From positions 1 through 5,401 of the forward strand of contig JANLHA010000180.1 of NCBI GenBank assembly GCA_024653845.1: a stretch of 5,401 nucleotides of DNA. The letters run 5' to 3'. This stretch comes from Candidatus Omnitrophota bacterium. Lineage in GTDB: Bacteria; Omnitrophota; Gorgyraeia; Zapsychrales; JANLHA01. The notes under the pieces were generated by a model. It made no database searches and had not been told where the DNA came from. It was given only the letters and a program-made list of their open reading frames with translations. Below are positions 1 through 5,401 of the stretch, in pieces. Position numbers and translations under genes: made by a program. The number at the start of each line of letters is the position of its first letter. The stretch's first letter is position 1.

Positions 1-1776
1 GCCTATGCAAGACATCAAAACCGATTCAACTAAAAATTGCATCATGATATCTCGACGGGTCGCGCCAATGGCTTTGCGCAAACCAATTTCTTTGGTCCGC
101 TCTGTCACCGAAACCAACATGATGTTCATAATGCCAATACCTCCTACCAAAAGAGAAATCGCTGCAATAGACCCTAAGAGCATCGACATGGTTTTTGTGG
201 TCGTCTCAAGCGCAGCTTTGATATCCGCCATGTTTCGAATCTGAAACGCATCTTCGGGATTAGGCTGATTATTTAAACGATGGCGTTTGAGTAATGTTTG
301 GGTGATGGTCTCTTGCAACGATTCCAAAATTTCCGGCGAATCCCCCTCGACATACATCGAATCGATATAATCTTTACCTAAGAGGCGGTACATTGCAGTT
401 GTGACTGGAACCAAAATGATGTCATCTTGATCCCGCCAAGAACTGGCCCCCTTCGGCGGCAAGATGCCAATGACCGTAAAGTTGATCAGATTGATTTTGA
501 TCGTCTCACCAATAGGGTCATTTTCACCAAAGAGTGCCTGGGCGACCGTCACGCCCAAGACCGCAACTTTAGCACGACTGCGAACCTCTTCGTCGGTAAA
601 GAAACGCCCAACCACCGGTTCCGACGCTCGCATCGGAGCATAATCAACATTGACACCCTCAATTTGAGTATTGGCATTGTTATTGGCGTAAACGACCTGA
701 ACGCGACCCGTTACTGACGGACTCACTCTTCGCACCGACGGAAGTTCACTGATCTCCTCCATATCTTGAAAATTCAAACGTGTCCCCGCACCAGATTCCA
801 ACGCTACCCCTTGTACGCGTTCTCGCCCTGGCCTGATCGTCAAAAGATTTGATCCCAAAGAAGACAATTGTGTCTCAATCGATGCCTGCGCGCCGTGGCC
901 CAAAGCCAACATGGCAATCACCGCGGCAACCCCAATCAAAATTCCCAAAATCGACAAAAAGGAACGCAATTTGTGCGACACCATCGCATAAACCGCCTGA
1001 CGGAAAGAATCTAAAAATTTTGCGGGATCATATGTTTGGTGAGCCACTGCTAAAATCTCTTTGATCACCGACTGAGCGTTTTCTGTTGGCTGAAAGTTTT
1101 CTGGGACTTTACGATTCTCATCCGAGATGATCTTCCCGTCCCGCATGTGAATCACACGTGTGGCATAAGAGGCCATTTCCGATTCGTGAGTGACCATGAT
1201 AATGGTTTTTCCTTGAGCATTCAAGTCACGTAAAATTCCCATGATCTCGTCTTTGCTTTTGCTATCCAAATTTCCGGTCGGCTCATCAGCCATGAGAATG
1301 AACGGATCATTGACCAACGCACGGGCAATAGCAACACGCTGCTGCTGCCCACCGGAGAGTTCATTGGGTCGGTGCTCTACACGATCAGCCAAACCTACAG
1401 CAGTCAGTTCATGTCGAACCTTTTCTTGCATCCCTCGACGACCGGCATAAATCAGCGGGAGTTCCCCATTTTCTAGCGCAGTCATGCGCGCTAAGAGATG
1501 AAATTGCTGAAAAACAAATCCAATGATCCGGTTGCGTAGCGCCGCCAATTGGTCGTCGGATAATCTCGTGACATCTTGACCGGCAATCGAATATGTGCCT
1601 GTATCCGGCCGATCCAAAAGCCCCAAGATATGCATCAAGGTTGATTTCCCCGAACCTGACGCCCCCATGATAGCGACAAATTCCCCAGAAAAAATTTTCA
1701 AGGAAACCCCGTCGACAGCTTTGACATCCACGGAACCGCTGCGATAAATCTTAGAAATATTCTTGAGTTCAAGCAT
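1..1776 (-). CDS. macB: MacB-type ABC transporter, fused ATPase and FtsX-like permease (C-terminus cut by window edge)
   Basis: Inner-membrane ABC pump of the MacB family, which powers tripartite efflux by mechanotransmission. I read 592 codons without a stop. The ATPase has Walker A GASGSGKS (38-45), Q-loop Gln90, signature LSGGQQQR (140-147), Walker B ILMADE (160-165), D-loop and H-loop His197. A linker (about 220-265) leads to TM1 (about 272-293), a large periplasmic domain (about 295-525), TM2 (about 532-556) with the FtsX-type stretch [18 protein letters not shown] after it, and the start of TM3. E. coli MacB is 648 residues, so some 55-60 residues (rest of TM3 and TM4) lie outside. The ATG at 1776 is the first in-frame start after a stop at 1788-1786. 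It lies 5 nt after the adaptor stop with only a weak purine-rich AAGAAGA upstream, which suggests reinitiation. The family is sure; the substrate (macrolide, peptide, lipid or lipoprotein) cannot be told. Confidence 0.94.
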   Translation of the reverse strand, partial: MLELKNISKIYRSGSVDVKAVDGVSLKIFSGEFVAIMGASGSGKSTLMHILGLLDRPDTGTYSIAGQDVTRLSDDQLAALRNRIIGFVFQQFHLLARMTALENGELPLIYAGRRGMQEKVRHELTAVGLADRVEHRPNELSGGQQQRVAIARALVNDPFILMADEPTGNLDSKSKDEIMGILRDLNAQGKTIIMVTHESEMASYATRVIHMRDGKIISDENRKVPENFQPTENAQSVIKEILAVAHQTYDPAKFLDSFRQAVYAMVSHKLRSFLSILGILIGVAAVIAMLALGHGAQASIETQLSSLGSNLLTIRPGRERVQGVALESGAGTRLNFQDMEEISELPSVRRVSPSVTGRVQVVYANNNANTQIEGVNVDYAPMRASEPVVGRFFTDEEVRSRAKVAVLGVTVAQALFGENDPIGETIKINLINFTVIGILPPKGASSWRDQDDIILVPVTTAMYRLLGKDYIDSMYVEGDSPEILESLQETITQTLLKRHRLNNQPNPEDAFQIRNMADIKAALETTTKTMSMLLGSIAAISLLVGGIGIMNIMLVSVTERTKEIGLRKAIGATRRDIMMQFLVESVLMSCIG

Positions 1777-1781
1777 AAAAA

Positions 1782-2738
1782 TTAATTACGTCTTCTTCGT
1801 TGTGGCATCAAAGGACTGGTTCCGCTATTACTTTGCGGCAGACTGTATTTTCTTGTTTTCAAAACCACCCCATCTTCCTCACCCAAGCCCGAAACGATTT
1901 CTATATTTTTATCGTCGGAAATTCCCAGAACAACAGGCCTCTCTTCAGGCTTGTCTGTTCCCTGGTCAACAAAAACAAAAATTTTATCATTTTCTTTTTG
2001 AACAGCATTCGCTGGCAACACCAAAACGTCGTCTTTGCTCTCTTGAATAAACTCCACGTTGGCATTCATCCCTGAACGGAAAAACGCAGGGACTTCCGAC
2101 GGCATCAAATCCACTTCATAAATAGTCACATTATTGATTGTCTTGGATTCATAATAAATGTGATCAACATCCGCGTTGATCTCGGCGTCCGAATAGGCAT
2201 CCAGAGTGATTTTTGCCTTCTGGCCTTCTTTGATCTTTCCAATATCGGTTTCATCCACCTGCGCACGAACGATCAAACGGTCCGACAGAACGATCACGGC
2301 TTCACTGGTCGTTACGGTCTGTCCAGGTTGAACCGTAGCCACAATCACATCCGCGTCAATCGGGGCCATCAACGGAATCGGTTTATAAACTTCTTGCCAA
2401 TATTGAAGTTCTTTTTCACCTTTACCTCGTGCCGCATCGAGAAGAGCGGCCCGCTCCGTCGAGCTCATCCAGGCAATCGTTTCACCGCTTTTGACGTGTT
2501 GCCCTTCCGTGACTAACACTTCTTCAATACGCCCATTAACGGGCGGCTTGATCTCCAAACGATTCTTTGGCAAAACTGTTCCGGTCGTTGAAACGGTCGC
2601 TTGAATATGCCCTTTGTGAGGATAGACAATTTTCATACTTTCTGTCGATGAACTTTGTGGTTTCACTTTACCCCAACCCCACCACGCCAAAAGCGCAAGT
2701 CCTGCAATCCATATGACATGACCTGTTTTAATTTTCAT
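1782..2738 (-). CDS. macA: MacA/HlyD-type periplasmic adaptor with a very short hairpin
   Basis: Membrane-fusion (adaptor) subunit expected to link the MacB-type pump to the outer-membrane channel. It has 318 residues. A single N-terminal hydrophobic segment (about 8-23) should anchor it in the inner membrane. The lipoyl domain is split: first half about 60-91 (PPVNGRIEEVLVTEGQHV), second half about 122-152 (APIDADV, then VQPGQTV). Only about 30 residues lie between them, where classical MacA has a coiled-coil hairpin of roughly 100. A beta-barrel (about 153-230, with VDETDIGKIKEGQ and FRSGMNANV) and a membrane-proximal domain (from DDVLVLPANAV, 236-246) follow, ending in a basic RRRRN tail. 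I chose ATG 2738 over an upstream in-frame start at 2804 because AGGGGGAG sits 10 nt before it and the upstream start would add 22 residues of basic, tolC-overlapping sequence. Family assignment is firm; the symbol rests on the adjacent macB. Confidence 0.88.
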   Translation of the reverse strand: MKIKTGHVIWIAGLALLAWWGWGKVKPQSSSTESMKIVYPHKGHIQATVSTTGTVLPKNRLEIKPPVNGRIEEVLVTEGQHVKSGETIAWMSSTERAALLDAARGKGEKELQYWQEVYKPIPLMAPIDADVIVATVQPGQTVTTSEAVIVLSDRLIVRAQVDETDIGKIKEGQKAKITLDAYSDAEINADVDHIYYESKTINNVTIYEVDLMPSEVPAFFRSGMNANVEFIQESKDDVLVLPANAVQKENDKIFVFVDQGTDKPEERPVVLGISDDKNIEIVSGLGEEDGVVLKTRKYSLPQSNSGTSPLMPQRRRRN

Positions 2739-3990
2739 ATTCCAACGTCTCCCCCTTGGCTTGAATCCAACTGGCCTCAGCCAAAAGCGCATTGGCTTGG
2801 GCATTCAAAAATGATTTTTTATTCGTGACCAAACTGTCCTCAATGATGGTCCAGTCATCGAAAGAAATGATTCCAATCGAATATTGTTGCTCAGCAATTT
2901 TGGCACGCTCTTGCGCCGCATCCAAAAAACTTTTTTGAACACTGACCAACTCCCAAGCATCCTGCAAATCATTCCACTCTTGTCCTAACGTAAAAACAAT
3001 CGAATCTTTGGTGCTGCGCTCCTGCTGTTCCAATTGACGATAAACACTTTTGGCTTGGATCACACGCGCGATACGGCCTCCTCCTTCAAATAATGGGAGC
3101 GAGACAGTCACGCCCCCCGACGTCTCTTGATCTTGGGGCGGCCAGACGCTATCCGATTTGGCAGCTCCTCCCGTCAACGAAATCTCGGGCCAGGCATCTC
3201 CTTGATTGACTTTCACGTCATAAGCCGCGGCATTTTTCTGAGCGATGATTCTCAATAGCGAGGGATTCTTTTTAGCCAAACCTTCAAAATCCGGCTTTTC
3301 CAGAACTTTATCACTCACCTCAAAATCACCTTTAACCACAATCGGTACAAATTCTCGACGCCCTAGCTCTTTGAGCAACTGCCGCTGAACAACTTCCACT
3401 CGACGACCCGCTTGATTCTTTTCGAATTCTGCTTGAGCCACATTCGCATAAGACGTCAAATACGCCCCACGATGTTCTGTCCCCGACTCATAACGCAAGC
3501 TGATCAATTCCAAATTGCGTTTTCGAATGTTATGAATGTCTTCGGTCAGATTGACCAAATCCTGCGCCTTCAAAAGATTGATAAACGCCTCTCTTAACCG
3601 AAACCGCACTGTGGCGGATGTGAATTTGAAATTTTCTCGCGCGGCCTGAATATCTTCTGATGCTGCACGCACATTATTTGCGGTCTGGAATCCATCGAAA
3701 AGAAGTTGCGTCGCAGAAACTCCGTAATCAAAACTGTTGCTTGACCCGCTATCCGAACTGGTGGCGGAAGCTCCAGCGCTCGCCGTCACTTGCGGAAGCG
3801 CTTCACTTGCAGCAATCGCCTTGCCCGCCCTTCCCTGAACAACGCCTTCTTCCGCGGCAATCAAATCAGGATGATTTCTTGCCGCTTCACGCAAACAGTC
3901 TTCCCAGGTCAATTCTTCTTGCGCAAAGAGCAGAGAAGAATGACTTCCGACGATCAAAATGCTCATCAAGAAAATTCTTACCGGCACCAT
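2728..3990 (-). CDS. TolC-family outer-membrane efflux channel protein
   Basis: Outer-membrane channel and periplasmic tunnel of a tripartite exporter, expected to act as a trimer. It has 420 residues. An N-terminal signal peptide (about 1-23, cleavage likely after LLFA) is followed by the typical OEP opening LTWEDCLREAARNHPDL (27-43). The two-fold repeat of the family is visible: the first strand region (LPQV at 65-68 to TQLLFDG at 94-100) and the second (AWPEISLTGG at 265-274 to LPLFEGGGR at 297-305), each followed by long amphipathic helices. No lipobox cysteine is seen at the signal cleavage site, so it is TolC-like rather than a NodT/OprM-type lipoprotein. The first strand region holds a small-residue Ser/Gly/Ala-rich stretch (about 70-86). 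ATG 3990 has AGGGA 8 nt upstream. The stop lies within the next gene, giving an 11-nt overlap, so this gene is probably co-translated with the adaptor. Length is close to that of other TolC proteins. Confidence 0.92.
   Translation of the reverse strand: MVPVRIFLMSILIVGSHSSLLFAQEELTWEDCLREAARNHPDLIAAEEGVVQGRAGKAIAASEALPQVTASAGASATSSDSGSSNSFDYGVSATQLLFDGFQTANNVRAASEDIQAARENFKFTSATVRFRLREAFINLLKAQDLVNLTEDIHNIRKRNLELISLRYESGTEHRGAYLTSYANVAQAEFEKNQAGRRVEVVQRQLLKELGRREFVPIVVKGDFEVSDKVLEKPDFEGLAKKNPSLLRIIAQKNAAAYDVKVNQGDAWPEISLTGGAAKSDSVWPPQDQETSGGVTVSLPLFEGGGRIARVIQAKSVYRQLEQQERSTKDSIVFTLGQEWNDLQDAWELVSVQKSFLDAAQERAKIAEQQYSIGIISFDDWTIIEDSLVTNKKSFLNAQANALLAEASWIQAKGETLEYEN
2749..2756 (-). promoter_or_regulatory. 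Ribosome binding site that fixes the adaptor start at 2738
   Basis: The minus strand reads AGGGGGAG, a strong Shine-Dalgarno match, followed by 10 nt and ATG at 2738. It lies inside the last codons of the tolC-like gene (the GGG GAG codons for Gly-Glu near its C-terminus). This supports the shorter adaptor and translational coupling with the upstream gene. Confidence 0.75.
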
Positions 3991-3998
3991 AAATCTTT

Positions 3999-4003
3999 TC
4001 CCT
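3999..4003 (-). promoter_or_regulatory. Ribosome binding site of the tolC-like gene
   Basis: The minus strand reads AGGGA, 8 nt before the ATG at 3990. It begins one base after the end of the palindrome at 4005-4026, so structure or protein binding at that palindrome could affect ribosome access. Confidence 0.6.
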
Positions 4004-4004
4004 G

Positions 4005-4026
4005 GAAAATAGAATATCCTATTTTC
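4005..4026. promoter_or_regulatory. 22-bp near-perfect palindrome in the modC/tolC gap (possible operator)
   Basis: The plus strand reads GAAAATAGAA then TATCCTATTTTC. Positions pair around a centre between 4015 and 4016 with a single mismatched pair (4013/4018), so 20 of 22 bases fit two-fold symmetry. It fills much of the only gap of any size in the window, just upstream of the first gene of the efflux module. The size and symmetry suit a dimeric repressor site, for example of TetR or MarR type, which often control efflux genes. No regulator gene is in the window, and I do not recognise the motif. It could also form a weak AT-rich hairpin in the mRNA. Confidence 0.4.
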
Positions 4027-4044
4027 TTTAAAAGCGCACTCGTT

Positions 4045-4923
4045 TTAAGAGACAACTTCGAGTAAGAGGGGATTGAAGGCCTTGCTTGCAACCATCACTT
4101 TTTGTCCAATTTTCAAATTTTGGATTTCTGCCGCGGTAGCAACAACTTTGGTGAGCTGATTTCCAATTTGGACGGTTAAAATGTGGAGGAAATCTTCTTT
4201 TTCGATACTCAAAAGATTCCCGACAAATTTGAACTTCCCGCTGACCGATTGGTCTAGGAAAATTTCGTTGGGCGTCCCTGATTTGACGATGCGTCCCTTC
4301 TCTAAAACAAAAACTCGGCTCGATAAGCGATGAACTTCGCCGATGTCATGAGAAACAAAAATGGTCGTGGTGCCCAAGCGCTTATAAATATCTAGCATTT
4401 CATTTTGAAGTGTTAATCGCAATTCCAAATCCAACGCAGAAAACGGTTCATCAAGGAGAAATATTTTGGGGCGACGCAAAAGTGCTCTGATAAACGCCAC
4501 ACGCTGCTTCTGCCCGCCAGATAGGACGCCAGGTTTTCGATGACGCAACGAAACGAGATTCAGCATTTCCAAGAATTCTTCCATCAACGGTGCATCATCG
4601 GGATTGGCTAAAGCAAAACGCAAATTCTCCTCGACCGTCATATTCGGGAATAACGTATAATCTTGAAAAACAAAGCCCATCTTTCTTTTTTGGATCGGGA
4701 CATTGATGTGCTGATGACTATCAAACCAAACTTCTTCTCCCACTTGAACAAATCCCTCATCGGGCATCATCAGCCCCGCGATCATGCGCAAGAGGCTTGT
4801 CTTGCCCACGCCGGATTTCCCGAACAGGGTCACCCACTCTCCCCTCTGGATCTGGAGATCCACATCCAGATCGATGCGGCCCTCACTGGTGACGAGTTTC
4901 TTTTTCAATTGAACCTTGATCAT
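4045..4923 (-). CDS. modC: Molybdate ABC transporter ATP-binding protein ModC
   Basis: Cytoplasmic ATPase that drives molybdate import through ModB. It has 292 residues. Visible motifs are Walker A GKSGVGKT (35-42), Q-loop Gln87 in VFQDYTLFPNMTVEENL, signature LSGGQKQR (134-141), Walker B IFLLDE (154-159), D-loop SALD (162-165) and H-loop His192 in FVSHD. The C-terminal part (about 230-290, from KFVGNLLSIEKED to VMVASKAFNP) looks like one Mop/TOBE-type domain. E. coli ModC is 352 residues, so the C-terminal regulatory region here is about 60 shorter. The start ATG 4923 overlaps the modB stop by 4 nt (ATGA), with AGGAG (4933-4937) 9 nt upstream, so translation is likely coupled. The ATPase class alone would also fit sulfate or tungstate importers; the ModB neighbour decides for molybdate, though tungstate cannot be excluded. 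Confidence 0.9.
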   Translation of the reverse strand: MIKVQLKKKLVTSEGRIDLDVDLQIQRGEWVTLFGKSGVGKTSLLRMIAGLMMPDEGFVQVGEEVWFDSHQHINVPIQKRKMGFVFQDYTLFPNMTVEENLRFALANPDDAPLMEEFLEMLNLVSLRHRKPGVLSGGQKQRVAFIRALLRRPKIFLLDEPFSALDLELRLTLQNEMLDIYKRLGTTTIFVSHDIGEVHRLSSRVFVLEKGRIVKSGTPNEIFLDQSVSGKFKFVGNLLSIEKEDFLHILTVQIGNQLTKVVATAAEIQNLKIGQKVMVASKAFNPLLLEVVS

Positions 4924-5401
4924 GGTGAAATGCTCCTAATGCCCTTTCTGCTCAGAAAGTTTAAAGAGAAGAGAATCACAAAAGAAATCGTAAAAAGAAT
5001 GGTCGAGTAAAAATGAGCATTCGCGTAATTTAGACTCTCAACTTCACCAAAGATGGCAATCGAGGCCAACCGTGTTTCGCCGGGGATGTTGCCGCCAATC
5101 ATCAGAACCACTCCAAATTCACCAATGGTATGCGCAAAACTCATCACAACGCCTGTCAAAAGAGCCGGCTTGACGTTGGGAAGAATCACTCTAAACAAAG
5201 TTTCTCGTCGGGTCTTTCCCAAACTGTAAGATGCTTCAATCAGAGACGAAGAAAAACTCTGGAACGCAGATTTGAGCGGGTTGACCATAAACGGCAAACT
5301 GAAAATCACCGATCCAATCACCAAGCCTAAAAAGGTAAAAACGATTCTTGTGTGTAAAAACGTCTCAAAAAAATTGCCGATAGGGGCTCTTGGACTGAAC
5401 A
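4920..5401 (-). CDS. modB: Molybdate ABC transporter permease ModB (N-terminus beyond window edge)
   Basis: Inner-membrane permease of the molybdate importer. The last 159 residues are present and the frame stays open to the right edge. Upstream of the first possible in-window start the frame still encodes ModB-like sequence (PRAPIGNFFETFLHTRIVFT, then GLVIGSVIFSLPFMVNPLK), so the gene begins outside. The EAA loop that docks on the ATPase is visible as EASYSLGKTRRETLFRVILP. It is followed by the family-typical HTIGEFGVVLMIGGNIPGET, which points to ModB rather than sulfate CysT/CysW. Hydrophobic segments are seen before the EAA loop, after it (around PALLTGVVMSFAHTIG) and near the C-terminus (STILFTISFVILFSLNFL). 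The stop TGA overlaps the modC start. E. coli ModB is about 229 residues, so roughly 70 are missing. A modA gene is expected further upstream, not visible here. Confidence 0.92.
   Translation of the reverse strand, partial: FSPRAPIGNFFETFLHTRIVFTFLGLVIGSVIFSLPFMVNPLKSAFQSFSSSLIEASYSLGKTRRETLFRVILPNVKPALLTGVVMSFAHTIGEFGVVLMIGGNIPGETRLASIAIFGEVESLNYANAHFYSTILFTISFVILFSLNFLSRKGIRSISP
4933..4937 (-). promoter_or_regulatory. Ribosome binding site of modC
   Basis: The minus strand reads AGGAG, 9 nt before the modC ATG at 4923, inside the 3' end of modB. It supports the ATG that overlaps the modB stop as the true start. Confidence 0.7.

Larger units (their letters stand above)
3991..4044. other. 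54-bp intergenic region between modC and the tolC-like gene
   Basis: This is the longest non-coding stretch of the window and is AT-rich. It holds the palindrome and the tolC-like ribosome binding site. I see no GC-rich hairpin with a T-run that would end the modBC transcript, and no convincing -35/-10 pair. The efflux genes may therefore be read through from the mod genes, start from a promoter inside modC, or use a promoter I cannot recognise. Confidence 0.55.

Noticed and set aside
1..1776. Separate ATPase and permease genes (LolD/LolC or FtsE/FtsX style)
   Set aside because: One continuous frame runs from the ATPase through the linker at about residues 220-265 into TM1, with no stop or start signal between the parts.
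1763..2075. Plus-strand open frames opposite the adaptor gene, and similar plus-strand frames across the window
   Set aside because: Each lies opposite a well-supported minus-strand gene, has low-complexity or unfamiliar sequence with no domain signal, and none lies in non-coding DNA.
2739..2804. Upstream in-frame ATG at 2804 as the adaptor start
   Set aside because: It would add 22 residues of basic, non-signal-like sequence and overlap the tolC-like gene by 77 nt. The ATG at 2738 has a strong ribosome binding site and directly precedes a normal N-terminal membrane anchor.
4011..4016. Minus-strand TATTCT as a -10 box for the tolC-like gene
   Set aside because: It matches only 4 of 6 consensus bases, is part of the palindrome, and no -35-like hexamer lies at a 17-18 bp distance.
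4005..4028. Palindrome as an intrinsic terminator of modBC
   Set aside because: The stem is almost entirely A/T with one mismatch and is followed on the minus strand by CCAGGG rather than a T-run, so it makes a poor terminator.
4920..5324. Starting modB at the TTG at 5324
   Set aside because: The same frame stays open to the window edge and the upstream residues still match ModB, so the gene is partial and the true start is outside.

Overview
The window carries five genes, all on the minus strand and packed almost end to end. Read in the direction of transcription (high to low coordinates) they are: the C-terminal part of modB (molybdate ABC permease), modC (molybdate ABC ATPase), a TolC-family outer-membrane efflux channel gene, a MacA/HlyD-type periplasmic adaptor gene, and a macB-type gene whose ATPase and FtsX-like permease form one polypeptide and which runs off the left edge. 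No convincing gene is seen on the plus strand, and no RNA gene, mobile element, CRISPR array or long repeat.

The organism is a diderm (Gram-negative-type) bacterium, since an outer-membrane channel with a signal peptide is encoded together with an inner-membrane pump and a membrane-anchored adaptor. Base composition is moderate and looks even across all five genes, with no obvious sign of recent transfer. The phylum cannot be fixed from this stretch. The adaptor resembles, from memory only, proteins of uncultivated lineages such as Omnitrophota; this is a weak hint.

Layout: modB (5401 to 4920, start outside the window) overlaps modC (4923 to 4045) by 4 nt in an ATGA arrangement. A 54-bp gap (3991-4044), the longest non-coding stretch here, separates modC from the tolC-like gene (3990 to 2728). 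The gap contains a 22-bp near-perfect palindrome directly upstream of the ribosome binding site. The tolC-like gene overlaps the adaptor gene (2738 to 1782) by 11 nt, and the adaptor gene is followed after 5 nt by macB (1776 to beyond position 1).

Functionally there are two modules. ModB and ModC, with a ModA binding protein presumably encoded just upstream, would import molybdate (possibly tungstate) using ATP. The tolC-macA-macB module has all three parts of a MacAB-TolC tripartite efflux or secretion machine: MacB works as a mechanotransmission ABC pump in the inner membrane, the adaptor bridges the periplasm, and the TolC homologue opens the outer membrane. The main oddity is that the adaptor has almost no alpha-helical hairpin, the part that in classical MacA reaches and docks onto TolC, although a TolC partner is encoded next to it.
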